Positions 7,540 to 17,216 of a stretch of DNA of 64,000 nucleotides are shown here, in pieces. Position 1 is the stretch's first letter. Each line of letters begins with the position of its first letter. The notes below the pieces were generated by a model. The model saw only the letters and a list, made by a program, of their open reading frames with translations, ran no database searches and was not told the origin of the DNA. Both the position numbers and the translations under genes were made by a program. Location: the NCBI RefSeq assembly GCF_900114915.1, contig NZ_FOUS01000001.1, positions 558,001 to 622,000 of the forward strand, read 5' to 3'. This DNA comes from Bradyrhizobium sp. Rc3b. Lineage in GTDB: Bacteria; Pseudomonadota; Alphaproteobacteria; Rhizobiales; Xanthobacteraceae.

Positions 7540-9228
7540 ATGGCCGGGGAAGATCGGCGCCTCGCAGGCGGCGCGACATTCATCGATTTCCAGACCGAAC
7601 CGTCCCGCTACAAGCACTGGAAGCTCGCGGTCGAGGGTGACGTCGCGACGCTGACCATGGACGTCGACGAGAATGGCGGCCTGTTCGAGGGCTACCTGCT
7701 CAAGCTCAATTCCTACGATCTCGGCGTCGACATCGAGCTGGCGGATGCGGTCCAGCGGCTGCGCTTCGAGCATCCGGAAGTGAAGGTCGTGCTGATGCGC
7801 TCGGCCAAGAACCGCGTGTTCTGCGCCGGCGCCAACATCCGCATGCTCGCGGGCTCGACCCATGCCCACAAGGTCAACTTCTGCAAGTTCACCAACGAGA
7901 CCCGTAACGGCATGGAAGATTCCTCCGAGAATTCCGGCCAGCGTTTCATCACGGTGGTGAACGGCTCCGCCGCCGGTGGCGGCTATGAGCTGGCGCTCGC
8001 GACCGACCACATCATCCTCGCCGACGACGGCTCGTCGGCGGTCGCGCTGCCCGAGGTGCCGCTGCTGGCGGTGCTGCCGGGCACCGGCGGTCTCACCCGC
8101 GTCGTCGACAAGCGCAAGGTGCGCCGCGATCATGCCGATTTCTTCTGCACCATCGAGGAAGGCGTCAAGGGCAAGCGCGCCGTGCAATGGCGCCTCGTCG
8201 ACGAGATCGCGCCGAACTCGAAGTTAGAGGCCAAGATCGCCGAGCGTGCCAAGGAGTTCGCGGCCGCCTCGAAGCGCAAGGGCAGCGGCAAGGGCATCGC
8301 GCTGACGCAGCTCAAGCGCCTCATCGACGAGACCAGCATCCGTTACGGCTTCGTCACGGTCGATATCGACCGCACGGCCCGCATCGCCACCATCTCCATC
8401 AAGGCGCCGGAAACCGCGCCGCCCGCCGACATCGACGGCATGATGGCGCAAGGCGCCTCGTTCTGGCCGTTGCAAGTGGCGCGCGAGCTCGACGACGCCA
8501 TCCTTCACCTGCGCATCAACGAGCTCGAGATCGCCATGCTGGTGTTCAAGAGCCATGGTGATCGCGCCCATGTGCTCGCGCACGACGCGTTCCTCGAAGC
8601 CAACAAGGCGCATTGGCTGGTCAACGAAATCCGCCATTACTGGAAGCGCGTGCTGAAGCGCATCGACGTCACCTCGCGCACGCTGGTGACGCTGGTCGAG
8701 CCCGGCTCCTGCTTTGCCGGCACGCTCGCCGAGCTCGTCTTCGCCGCCGACCGCTCCTACATGCTGATCGGCACGCGCCAGGGCGACAACCGCCCGCCGC
8801 CGTCGATCGAGCTCTCCGCCATGAATTTCGGCCCGTATCCGATGAGCCACGGCCTGACGCGGCTGGAGTCGCGCTTCCAGGCTGATCCGTCGGATGTGGA
8901 GCGCGCCGAAGCCACGATGGGCACCGCGCTCGACGCCGAGCAGGCCGAGGAGCTCGGCCTCGTCACCTTCGCGCTCGACGACATCGACTGGGACGACGAG
9001 GTCCGCGTGTTCCTGGAGGAGCGCGCCAGCTTCTCGCCGGACAGCCTCACCGGCATGGAAGCAAGCCTGCGCTTCGTCGGCCCGGAGACGATGGAATCGA
9101 AAATCTTCTCGCGCCTGACTGCGTGGCAGAACTGGATCTTCCAGCGCCCCAACGCGGTCGGCGAAGAAGGCGCGCTGCGCCGCTACGGCAGCGGCCAGAA
9201 GCCGAAATTCGATATGACGCGAGTCTAG
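7540..9228 (+). CDS. boxC: Benzoyl-CoA dihydrodiol lyase (2,3-epoxybenzoyl-CoA dihydrolase)
   Basis: 562 residues from the ATG at 7540 (AAGGGTGG just upstream); an in-frame ATG at 7489 would start inside the operator and is rejected. BoxC is a double crotonase-fold enzyme that hydrolyses and cleaves the ring of 2,3-epoxybenzoyl-CoA, releasing formate and an aldehyde-CoA. The first crotonase half shows MRSAKNRVFCAGANIRMLAG and FITVVNGSAAGGGYELALA, the oxyanion segments; the second half holds LVEPGSCFAGTLAELVFAADRSYML. The length equals that of known BoxC. It is followed by boxB after a repeat. Confidence 0.95.
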   Translation: MAGEDRRLAGGATFIDFQTEPSRYKHWKLAVEGDVATLTMDVDENGGLFEGYLLKLNSYDLGVDIELADAVQRLRFEHPEVKVVLMRSAKNRVFCAGANIRMLAGSTHAHKVNFCKFTNETRNGMEDSSENSGQRFITVVNGSAAGGGYELALATDHIILADDGSSAVALPEVPLLAVLPGTGGLTRVVDKRKVRRDHADFFCTIEEGVKGKRAVQWRLVDEIAPNSKLEAKIAERAKEFAAASKRKGSGKGIALTQLKRLIDETSIRYGFVTVDIDRTARIATISIKAPETAPPADIDGMMAQGASFWPLQVARELDDAILHLRINELEIAMLVFKSHGDRAHVLAHDAFLEANKAHWLVNEIRHYWKRVLKRIDVTSRTLVTLVEPGSCFAGTLAELVFAADRSYMLIGTRQGDNRPPPSIELSAMNFGPYPMSHGLTRLESRFQADPSDVERAEATMGTALDAEQAEELGLVTFALDDIDWDDEVRVFLEERASFSPDSLTGMEASLRFVGPETMESKIFSRLTAWQNWIFQRPNAVGEEGALRRYGSGQKPKFDMTRV

Positions 9229-9229
9229 C

Positions 9230-9292
9230 GAGTAGGGAGTGGCGAATGGCGAATAGGAGTTTCCATTCGCTACTCGCCATTCGCCATTCGCC
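9230..9292. repeat. Short palindrome built on GGCGAATGGCGAAT
   Basis: Tandem copies of GGCGAATG on the left and CGCCATTCGCCATTCGCC on the right form a ~63-bp imperfect inverted repeat directly after the boxC stop. It may terminate or protect the boxC message and make boxC and boxB levels differ. boxB follows 35 bases later with its own strong ribosome-binding site. Confidence 0.8.
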
Positions 9293-9326
9293 CCTTTAAC
9301 GAGCTAGTCCCCCACGGGAGGTCCAC

Positions 9327-10778
<1,452 letters not shown>

Positions 10779-10812
10779 GCGTCAGGGCCGCCGCCGGCGC
10801 AACACAAATGGT

Positions 10813-10914
10813 GTCATCACCCGCGAAAGCGGGTGATCCAGTATTCCAGAGGCGTCAGAGATAAATCGAGAGGCCGCGGCGTACTGGATGCCCCGGTCAA
10901 GCCGGGGCATGACC
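10813..10914. terminator. Double-hairpin repeat between boxB and the SDR gene
   Basis: ATCACCCGCGAAAGCGGGTGAT at 10816-10837 is an 9-bp-armed hairpin with a GAAA tetraloop; a second, ATGCCCCGG-TCAA-CCGGGGCAT at about 10888-10910, lies 50 bases on, and the flanking CCAGTA/TACTGG pair also match. The element sits between two convergent genes and is likely a bidirectional terminator as well as a repeat. Confidence 0.7.
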
Positions 10915-10952
10915 GCGGAGGGTGAGGTGAGGGCGAACTACCATTCGCCCCC

Positions 10953-11762
10953 TCAGCTATCCCATCCGCTCCCCTTGATCCCCGGGTTGGCATAGACGAT
11001 GCCGCCGTCCACCGCGATGGTCGCGCCCACCACGTAATCGCCCGCGCGCGAGGCCAGATAGATTGCGGCGCCCGCCATGTCCTCGTCGGTGCCGATGCGC
11101 CCCGCAGGCACGCGCGTTGCGACTTCGTCGCCATGGTCGCGCGCGGCGCGGTTCATGTCGGACTGGAACGGGCCCGGCGCAATCGCCGTGACCACGACGT
11201 GGTCGGAGATCAGCTTCACCGCCATGCGCCGGGTCAAATGGATCAGCCCGGCCTTGCTCGCGGCGTAGGAATAGGTCTCCATCGGGTTGACGAAGATGCC
11301 GTCGATCGAGGCGATGTTGATCACCTTCGCCGGCCGCTCCGCGCTTGCGGCTGCGCGCAGCGGGCCGGCCAGCGCCTTGGTCAGGAAGAACGGCGCCTTG
11401 ACGTTGAGGTTCATCACCTTGTCCCAGCCGCTCTCCGGGAATTCGTCGAACTCCGCGCCCCAGGCGGCACCGGCATTGTTGACGAGGATATCGAGCTTCG
11501 GCTCGCGCTTCTTGAACTCGGTTGCCAGCAGCTCGGCGCCGGCGAGCGTCGAGATGTCGATCGGCAGCGCGATGCACTCGCCGGCATATTGCGCGGTGAG
11601 CGCCTTGGCGGTCTCCTCGCACGGTCCCGCCTTGCGCGCGGTGATGTAGACCTTTGCGGCGCCGGCGCTGAGAAATCCCGCCGCGATCATTTTGCCGATG
11701 CCGCGCGAGCCGCCGGTCACCAGTGCGACGCGGCCTTTGAGCGAGAACAGATCGTTGAACAT
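10953..11762 (-). CDS. SDR-family NAD(P)-dependent oxidoreductase
   Basis: 269 residues from the ATG at 11762, preceded by GGGAGGAGG; the longer open frame runs through a repeat and is not coding. It is a classical short-chain dehydrogenase: cofactor motif TGGSRGIGK (about 13-21), NNAGAAWG, catalytic Ser in INIASIDG, YSYAASKAG with the YxxxK pair, and a C-terminal GATIAVDGGIVYANPG. The FabG/RhlG-like pattern favours NADP(H); the substrate is not known. It is convergent with boxB, so a link to benzoate is not supported. Confidence 0.88.
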   Translation of the reverse strand: MFNDLFSLKGRVALVTGGSRGIGKMIAAGFLSAGAAKVYITARKAGPCEETAKALTAQYAGECIALPIDISTLAGAELLATEFKKREPKLDILVNNAGAAWGAEFDEFPESGWDKVMNLNVKAPFFLTKALAGPLRAAASAERPAKVINIASIDGIFVNPMETYSYAASKAGLIHLTRRMAVKLISDHVVVTAIAPGPFQSDMNRAARDHGDEVATRVPAGRIGTDEDMAGAAIYLASRAGDYVVGATIAVDGGIVYANPGIKGSGWDS

Positions 11763-11870
11763 GGTGCCTCCTCCCTTGGTTGGCGATGTTTTGGGCGGGG
11801 AGGGGTGGGGAGTCAAGAAAGGCGCTGGATGCGACAGGAGTGTGGCGCGAGAGCGCTCCATCCAAGGCGG

Positions 11871-11998
11871 TGTCGTCCCCGCGAACGCGGGGACCCATAC
11901 CCACAGGGAGTAGTTTGGCGAAGGCTGGTCGTTCGGTAGGTCTACCGATCGCAATCGATAGATCACGCGGTATGGGTCCCTGCTTTCGCAGGGACGAC
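11871..11998. repeat. Palindromic repeat, family A copy 2
   Basis: Same architecture as 3093-3226: a TGTCGTCCCCGCGAACGCGG left hairpin, inner GTTTGGCGAAGGCTGG and GATAGATCACGCGGTATGGG, and a mirror right hairpin ending GGGACGAC. It lies between the SDR gene's upstream region and the end of the deacetylase gene. Arms differ from copy 1 by compensating changes (CCCCGCG against CCCTGCG), which suggests that the stem is what is kept. Confidence 0.85.
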
Positions 11999-12018
11999 GG
12001 CGGAGATTGGAGCAGCAG

Positions 12019-13077
12019 CTACGCCGCCGCGATCCGGCGGAAGCCGTTCCACATCGCGGTCGCGGCGCCCGAGGTCAGAACGGGGAGGATTCTTGCGTCC
12101 TGGTAATTGCCGTTGAGCGAGACGCGCGGCAGCGCTGTCATGTGGGTGGCATTGTCGGCGAACAGCATGCCGGGCCGCGTCGTCACCGCGGTCTTGAAGC
12201 CCGCGGTTGCAGCAAGGCCGAATTCGCGCATCCCCGCGGCCTCGCGGTCGCCATAGGGATAGGCGAGATGCAGCACCGGGCGCTGCAGCGCCTGCTCGAT
12301 CCGCGCGCGGCTCGTGGCGATCTCCCGCGCGACGACGTCTTCGGCCACCTTGGCGAGATTGCAATGGCTGACGCTATGCGCGCCGATCGTGACCAGCGGG
12401 TCGGCGGCAAAGCTCTTCACCTCGGCCCAGGACAGGCAGAGGCTGCGGCACAGCGCTGCCATGTCGACGTCGTATGTCGCGCAGAGCGCCTCGATTTCTC
12501 GCGCCAGATCGTGTTCGCCCGGTAGCGCGCGCAGCCAGTCGTGCAGGCGGTCGAAGGTTGCCTGCTTGGCGGCGGGGCTCGTCGCATCGAGCCGCAGCGC
12601 GGAATTGCCTATTCTGACGTCGACTTGCTCGGCCTTGGCGATCACGGCCTCCAGCGCCACCCACCACAACCGTCCAGTGCCCTCGGCAAAATCGCTCGCG
12701 ACATAGACCGCCAGAGGCGCGTCAAATTCCCGCAGCACGGGCAGCGCGTAGTCCAGATTATCGCGATAGCCGTCATCGAAGGTGAAGGCGGCGAAGCGGC
12801 GGTCGAACCGGCCCTGCACCAGCCGCTCATGCAGATCGTCCATGCTGACGATGTCGATGTCGCGCGAGCGCAGATGGCACAGCGTGGCGCGCAGGAATTC
12901 GGGGGTGACTTCGAGATGCCGGTTCGGCTGGAACACGGCCTCGCGGGCCGGTCGCACGTGGTGCAGCATGAAAATGGCGCCGACGCCCGACAAAAGCGGG
13001 CGCAGCAGGTGGTGCGCCCCGCTGAAATAGAGTGCTCCCAGCCCGGCGCGGATGACGTTGTTACGCAGTTGTTTCAT
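12019..13077 (-). CDS. Polysaccharide deacetylase family protein (NodB homology domain)
   Basis: 352 residues. The NodB-type carbohydrate esterase motifs are present: AAFTFDDGYRDNLDYALPVLREFDAP (motif 1, with the metal-binding Asp pair) and TIGAHSVSHCNLAKVAEDVVAREIATS (motif 2, HSxSH, metal His pair), then HLAYPYGDREAAG. It removes acetyl groups from a polymer or glycan; the target cannot be read. An N-terminal hydrophobic stretch (LGALYFSGAHHLLRPLLSGVGAIFMLHH) is not a clean signal peptide. It is divergent from the OmpA/BON gene, with 164 bases between starts. Confidence 0.85.
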   Translation of the reverse strand: MKQLRNNVIRAGLGALYFSGAHHLLRPLLSGVGAIFMLHHVRPAREAVFQPNRHLEVTPEFLRATLCHLRSRDIDIVSMDDLHERLVQGRFDRRFAAFTFDDGYRDNLDYALPVLREFDAPLAVYVASDFAEGTGRLWWVALEAVIAKAEQVDVRIGNSALRLDATSPAAKQATFDRLHDWLRALPGEHDLAREIEALCATYDVDMAALCRSLCLSWAEVKSFAADPLVTIGAHSVSHCNLAKVAEDVVAREIATSRARIEQALQRPVLHLAYPYGDREAAGMREFGLAATAGFKTAVTTRPGMLFADNATHMTALPRVSLNGNYQDARILPVLTSGAATAMWNGFRRIAAA

Positions 13078-13241
13078 GACCCGCTGGCGGACTCTGGCAT
13101 TCCGCTTTCAACTTACGGAAGAACCCTTGAAGAAAAAGTTATTCCGATTGTCCGGGTGAGGCCTTCGCAAGGGCAACATTTCCGGTTTGACAGCCTGCCA
13201 AGGGTTTGTTTTGTCTCCGGTTCCAGAGTTCGGGTCGTCGA

Positions 13242-14636
13242 ATGAAGAAGCTTTTTAGGTGGGCCAGCAAATGGTGGCCGGGGCTGATCCCCTTGGCCGT
13301 CATGTGGGGATTTGCGGCTTGGAATAATACCTTACCGGTCGAAGCCGACCTGTCGGCGCGCAGCTCGGCTGCGCTGAAGGACACCGTCCTGGACAAGACC
13401 CGAATCGCGGTCGATGGCCGCGATGTCAGCCTGGCCGCGGACGCCTTCTCCGAGGAGGGGCGGCGGGATGCCGTGATGGCGGTGGAGACCGTCCCCGGCG
13501 TCCGCCTGGTCGACGACCGGACCCGCCTTGTTCCCGAGGCCAAACCCTTCGTCTGGAACGCCGAGCGCGACGTGGTGCGGGTGACGCTGTCAGGCTCCGC
13601 GCCCTTGCCATCGATGAAGGGCCGGCTGACCGAGGCGGCCCGCAAGGAGGTCGGCGGCGTCGAGGTGGCCGACCAGATGGGGCTGGCGCGCGGTGCGCCG
13701 CCGCGGTTCGAGGCCGCAGCGACGCTGTTGCTGGACCAGATCGGCAAGCTGAAGGACGGCAAGATCACGATCACGGACACCAAGGTCAATCTGTCGGGCA
13801 TGGCGCGCGATCTCGGTGGCCGCGAGGCCATCGTGGCAGCTTTGAAGAACCTGCCCGAGGGCTTTTCGATCGCCGCCAACGACGTCAAGGCGCCGCCCTA
13901 TATCTTCCAGGCCTACAAGGATCCGGTCGCCGCGACCGTGACGCTGACCGGCTACGTTCCCGACAACACCATCCACGCCGCGATCGCCACCAGCGCCGCG
14001 CGAAAATTCTTCACCGAGAAGGTCGTCGACAATCTCAAGGCCAGCATCGGCGCGCCCGGCTCCTTCAACACCGCCGTGATTGCCGCACTCGGCGCGCTGT
14101 CGCGGCTGTCGACCGGCACGCTCGTCGTCTCCGACCGCGAGGTGAAGCTGTCGGGCGATGCGCTCTACGAGGGCGCGGCCAACGACATCCGCGCAGGCCT
14201 CGGCAAGGACTTCCCGAAAAACTGGCAGTACAAGCCGGAGATCACCGTGAAGCCCGCGGCAGGCCCGGTCGATGGCACCGTGTGCCAGCAATTGTTCACG
14301 GACCTTCTGGCCAAGGGCAAGATCCGCTTCGCAGCCAAGCGCGCCGACATCGATCCGGATTCCGCCGCCATTCTCGACCATCTGATCGAGACGGCGCTGC
14401 GCTGCCCCACCACCAATGTCGAGGTCGCCGGGCATACCGATGCCGACGGCGAGGACGGCTTCAACCGCGCTCTCTCGGAGAAGCGCGCACAGGCGGTGAT
14501 CGACTATCTGGTCAAGGCCGGCCTGCCCGCCAGCCGCTTCACCGCGGTCGGCCATGGCAGCACGCAGCCGCTCGCCGGCAACGACACCGACGAAGGCAAG
14601 GCGCAAAACCGCCGTATCGAATTCCTGGTGAGGTGA
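13242..14636 (+). CDS. OmpA-family protein with BON-like repeats
   Basis: 464 residues from the ATG at 13242. An N-terminal membrane anchor (WWPGLIPLAVMWGFAAW) is followed by a long periplasmic region with repeated BON-like units (VTLSGSAP, VNLSGMARDLGG, VTLTGYVPD, VKLSGDALYEGA). The C-terminal OmpA domain shows VAGHTDADGEDGFNRALSEKRAQAV and FTAVGHGSTQPLAGN..NRRIEF, the peptidoglycan-binding signature. The layout recalls the Mycobacterium OmpATb plan. It likely ties the envelope to peptidoglycan. A small membrane protein begins 2 bases after the stop. Confidence 0.85.
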   Translation: MKKLFRWASKWWPGLIPLAVMWGFAAWNNTLPVEADLSARSSAALKDTVLDKTRIAVDGRDVSLAADAFSEEGRRDAVMAVETVPGVRLVDDRTRLVPEAKPFVWNAERDVVRVTLSGSAPLPSMKGRLTEAARKEVGGVEVADQMGLARGAPPRFEAAATLLLDQIGKLKDGKITITDTKVNLSGMARDLGGREAIVAALKNLPEGFSIAANDVKAPPYIFQAYKDPVAATVTLTGYVPDNTIHAAIATSAARKFFTEKVVDNLKASIGAPGSFNTAVIAALGALSRLSTGTLVVSDREVKLSGDALYEGAANDIRAGLGKDFPKNWQYKPEITVKPAAGPVDGTVCQQLFTDLLAKGKIRFAAKRADIDPDSAAILDHLIETALRCPTTNVEVAGHTDADGEDGFNRALSEKRAQAVIDYLVKAGLPASRFTAVGHGSTQPLAGNDTDEGKAQNRRIEFLVR

Positions 14637-14638
14637 CG

Positions 14639-14935
14639 ATGCCCTATCTCGTCTCGTTCCATCTGGGCTGGCTGATCGGCTCGCTGCTGCTGGGCTTTTG
14701 CATGGGCTGGATCTCGGTGGTCCAGCGCGGCAACGGCACCTCGAAGGTGACGGCGCGCTGGCTCGCCGCGCTTGCCGCCGCCCTGGTCGCGGCCTCGTTC
14801 GCACACATTGTCCCCGGCCGCCTCGGCTACTGGCTCGATCTCGGCCTGATCATGTTCGCCTGCTACCTGGTCGGCTGCACCATCGGCGCCTGGCTGCGCG
14901 ACCGCGTGGTCTCGCGCAGCATGCGGACCGGCTGA
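14639..14935 (+). CDS. Small three-helix inner-membrane protein
   Basis: 98 residues, starting 2 bases after the OmpA/BON stop with GAGGTGACG as ribosome-binding site, so translation is probably coupled. Three hydrophobic segments: LGWLIGSLLLGFCMGWISVV, WLAALAAALVAASFAHIV and LDLGLIMFACYLVGCTIGAWL, ending in a basic tail. No known domain was recognised. Coupling suggests that it works with the OmpA/BON protein in the envelope. Confidence 0.75.
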   Translation: MPYLVSFHLGWLIGSLLLGFCMGWISVVQRGNGTSKVTARWLAALAAALVAASFAHIVPGRLGYWLDLGLIMFACYLVGCTIGAWLRDRVVSRSMRTG

Positions 14936-15000
14936 AGCTCCGCCGCCAACCCCCTTTTTCTGTTTGGACACGTCGTTGAGAGAGACGTCAAACGCTCCGC

Positions 15001-15029
15001 TTGACAATAATACGCACGTACGTATTATT
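15001..15029 (+). promoter_or_regulatory. TetR-dehalogenase promoter with operator in the spacer; predicted leaderless start
   Basis: TTGACA at 15001-15006 and TATTAT at 15023-15028 are separated by 16 bases. Over them lies a perfect inverted repeat, AATAATACG (15006-15014) and CGTATTATT (15021-15029), with a 6-base centre. A start about 7 bases past the -10 falls on the ATG at 15035, and no Shine-Dalgarno sequence precedes that ATG, so the transcript is predicted to be leaderless. The palindrome is the likely binding site of the TetR protein. Confidence 0.75.
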
Positions 15030-15034
15030 CCTCC

Positions 15035-15625
15035 ATGCCCAAGCCCTCGCTCAAAGACGCCATCCTCGACGCCGGTCTCAAGGTCATGTTCCGGACCGGC
15101 TATCACGGCACCAGTGTGCGCGATGTCACCACTGCGGCAGGCGCCCCGCAGGGGTCCTTCACCAATCATTTTCGCTCCAAGGAAGCGTTCGCCTCGGAGG
15201 TGCTCGATCGCTATTTCGAGATCACGAAGGGATTGGTCGCGGAGGCCCTTGAAGACGCCTCTCTGACCCCGCGGGCGCGGCTCAAACGCTATCTCGACAT
15301 CATCACTGGCCGGCTCGAAGCCGACGGCTATGGACGCGGCTGCCTGATCGGCGATCTCAGCCTGGAAGCGGCCGGCAGCAGCGAGATGCTGCGCGCCCGC
15401 CTTGCCGAAATTTTCGCCGAATGGCGCATGCCCTTCGCCGCCTGCATCAGCGAGGCGCAGAGAAGCGGCGAGATCGATTCCGAATTCGAGCCCGAGGAGC
15501 TTGCCGATTTCCTGCTCGCGTCCTGGCAGGGCGCGATCCTGCGCATGAAGGTCGACCGCACGCCCAAGGCGCTCGAGCGCTTCAAGACCATCGCATTCAA
15601 GACCGTCTTCAAGGAGCCGACATGA
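15035..15625 (+). CDS. TetR/AcrR-family repressor of the dehalogenase gene
   Basis: 196 residues. The N-terminal DNA-binding domain reads AILDAGLKVMFRTGYHGTSVRDVTTAAGAPQGSFTNHFRSKEAFASEVLDRYF, a standard TetR helix-turn-helix; the rest is the helical ligand domain (RLKRYLDIITGRLEADGYGRGCLIGDLSLEAAG), close to the TetR_C pattern of AcrR proteins with a conserved Gly-Cys. Its promoter carries a palindrome between -35 and -10, the usual autoregulation layout. The stop overlaps the next start (ATGA), so it is translationally coupled to the dehalogenase. The effector is presumably a halogenated compound or a product. Confidence 0.88.
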   Translation: MPKPSLKDAILDAGLKVMFRTGYHGTSVRDVTTAAGAPQGSFTNHFRSKEAFASEVLDRYFEITKGLVAEALEDASLTPRARLKRYLDIITGRLEADGYGRGCLIGDLSLEAAGSSEMLRARLAEIFAEWRMPFAACISEAQRSGEIDSEFEPEELADFLLASWQGAILRMKVDRTPKALERFKTIAFKTVFKEPT

Positions 15626-16527
15626 GCCAGCATTCCGAGATCCAGATCCGCAGCGCCGCCGTGCTGGGAAGCACGATGGCCTATCGCGACACGGGCACGC
15701 AGGATGCGCCGGTCGCGCTCTTCCTTCACGGCAATCCGACGTCGTCGCATATCTGGCGGAACATCCTGCCGCTGGTGGCGCCTGTGGCGCGTTGCATCGC
15801 GCCCGATCTCATCGGTTTCGGCCGGTCCGGCAAGCCCGACATCGCCTACCGCTTCTTCGACCATGTCCGCTATCTCGACGCGTTGATCGACGAGCTCGGC
15901 CTCACCTCGGCCTATCTCGTTGCGCAGGATTGGGGCACGGCGCTCGCATTTCATCTCGCGGCGCGCCGGCCGGCCTTCGTGCGCGGGCTCGCCTTCATGG
16001 AGTTCATCCGGCCGATGCCGACGTGGCAGGATTTCCACCAGGCCGAACCCGCGCGCCAGGCTTTCCGCAAATTCAGGACGCAAGGCGAGGGAGAGGCCAT
16101 GATCCTGGAGGCGAACGCCTTCGTCGAACGCGTGCTGCCCGGCGGCATCATGCGCACCCTGAGCGACGACGAGATGGAGCCGTATCGCGCGCCCTTTCCG
16201 ACGCCGGACAGCCGCCGTCCCGTTCTTGCATTCCCTCGGGAATTGCCGATCGCCGGCGAACCCGCCGATGTCTATGAAGCGCTGCAATCGGCTCATGCGT
16301 CGCTCAAGGCGTCTGCATATCCGAAGCTGCTGTTCGCAGGGGAGCCGGGGGCCGTCGTCGCTCCCGAATTTGCCGAGACCTTCGCGGCCTCGCTGCAGCA
16401 CTGCGCGCTCGTCCGCCTCGGGCCCGGTCTGCACTATCTCCAGGAGGATCACCCCGACGCGATCGGCCGTTCCGTTGCCGGCTGGATCGCCGGCATTGAA
16501 GCGGTGCGTCCCCAGCTTGCGGCCTGA
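15622..16527 (+). CDS. dbjA: Haloalkane dehalogenase, DbjA-like
   Basis: 301 residues. It hydrolyses carbon-halogen bonds to give alcohol and halide. The sequence is closely similar to what I recall of DbjA from Bradyrhizobium japonicum (310 residues). Key residues fall at DbjA's numbers: Asn38 in LHGNPTSS and Trp104 hold the halide, Asp103 in AQDWGTALAF is the nucleophile, Glu127 in FMEFIRP the acid; the catalytic His is His271 in GLHYLQEDHP (280 in DbjA). The 9-residue shift arises after His139: DbjA's extra surface loop is missing and the segment reads DFHQAEPARQAFRKF. All catalytic residues are intact, so it should be active. Starts inside the TetR stop. Confidence 0.93.
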   Translation: MSQHSEIQIRSAAVLGSTMAYRDTGTQDAPVALFLHGNPTSSHIWRNILPLVAPVARCIAPDLIGFGRSGKPDIAYRFFDHVRYLDALIDELGLTSAYLVAQDWGTALAFHLAARRPAFVRGLAFMEFIRPMPTWQDFHQAEPARQAFRKFRTQGEGEAMILEANAFVERVLPGGIMRTLSDDEMEPYRAPFPTPDSRRPVLAFPRELPIAGEPADVYEALQSAHASLKASAYPKLLFAGEPGAVVAPEFAETFAASLQHCALVRLGPGLHYLQEDHPDAIGRSVAGWIAGIEAVRPQLAA

Positions 16528-16538
16528 AGGAGGACGAG

Positions 16539-16766
16539 ATGTCCGAGGTAACCATCATCTATTGCCGGCCGTGCGGATACGAGAAGCGTGCCAAGGAGGC
16601 GGCCGCGGCTTTGCGCCGGCAGCTAGGGCTGGAAGCGGATCTCGTCCCCGGCAAGGGCGGCGTTTTCCAGGTCAAGCTCGGCGACCGGATCGTCGCCAGC
16701 CGCAGCAAAGGACATTTTCCGGACGGCGACGAAATCGTCGCTGCCGTCACCGCCGCGCGGCACTGA
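16539..16766 (+). CDS. SelT/SelW/SelH-like (Rdx) redox protein
   Basis: 75 residues with the thioredoxin-like CxxC of the Rdx family near the N-terminus (IYCRPCGYEKRA). The usual family end is present: GVFQVKLGDRIVASRSKGHFPDGDEIVAAV. The bacterial forms have Cys where mammalian SelW has selenocysteine. Function is likely thiol redox; the partner is unknown. GGAGGA precedes the ATG at 16539, 11 bases after the dehalogenase stop, so it may be co-transcribed. Confidence 0.88.
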   Translation: MSEVTIIYCRPCGYEKRAKEAAAALRRQLGLEADLVPGKGGVFQVKLGDRIVASRSKGHFPDGDEIVAAVTAARH

Positions 16767-16784
16767 GCCGGGGAGGCCTTCGCG

Positions 16785-17216
16785 ATGTCGATTGTCTGGG
16801 CCGACGATCTCGCCGGGATCGACTGGGATGAGCTATCCGAGCTCTATCGCATCGCGCCGCTCGGCAACAAGGCGCCGGCCGATCTCGCGCTGGTGTTCGG
16901 CAACAGCATGTTTCGCGCCTTCGCCAATGAGGATGGTCGCATCGTGGCTGCGGGACGCGTCCTGGCCGACGGCCGTGACTGCGCCTATCTCTGTGATATC
17001 GCCGTGCACCCGGACCGCCAGGGGCGAGGTCTCGGCCGCGACATTATCGAGCGTTTGCTTGTGCGTTGCCGCGGCCATCGCAAGATCATCCTCTACGCCG
17101 TCCCGGGCAAGGAAGGGTTTTATGAACGCCTGGGTTTCAGGCGGATGGCCACGGCCATGGCGATCTTCGAAGATCAGGCCGCAGCCTATGGCCGCGGCTA
17201 TTTGACCGCGCCTTGA
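16785..17216 (+). CDS. GNAT-family N-acetyltransferase
   Basis: 143 residues. The acetyl-CoA-binding motif A is clear: CDIAVHPDRQGRGLGRDIIERLLV, followed by IILYAVPGKEGFYERLGFRRM (motif B). Close in pattern to the small GNAT proteins with a YCFY-type domain. Substrate unknown. Start 18 bases after the Rdx gene, with GGGGAGG upstream; likely the last gene of the TetR-dehalogenase unit. Confidence 0.85.
   Translation: MSIVWADDLAGIDWDELSELYRIAPLGNKAPADLALVFGNSMFRAFANEDGRIVAAGRVLADGRDCAYLCDIAVHPDRQGRGLGRDIIERLLVRCRGHRKIILYAVPGKEGFYERLGFRRMATAMAIFEDQAAAYGRGYLTAP

Noticed and set aside
10953..11762. SDR as a benzoate-pathway gene
   Set aside because: It is on the opposite strand, convergent and behind a terminator; no evidence for a pathway link.
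11871..11998. CRISPR array from repeated palindromes
   Set aside because: Copies are far apart, lack regular spacers and have no cas genes near.
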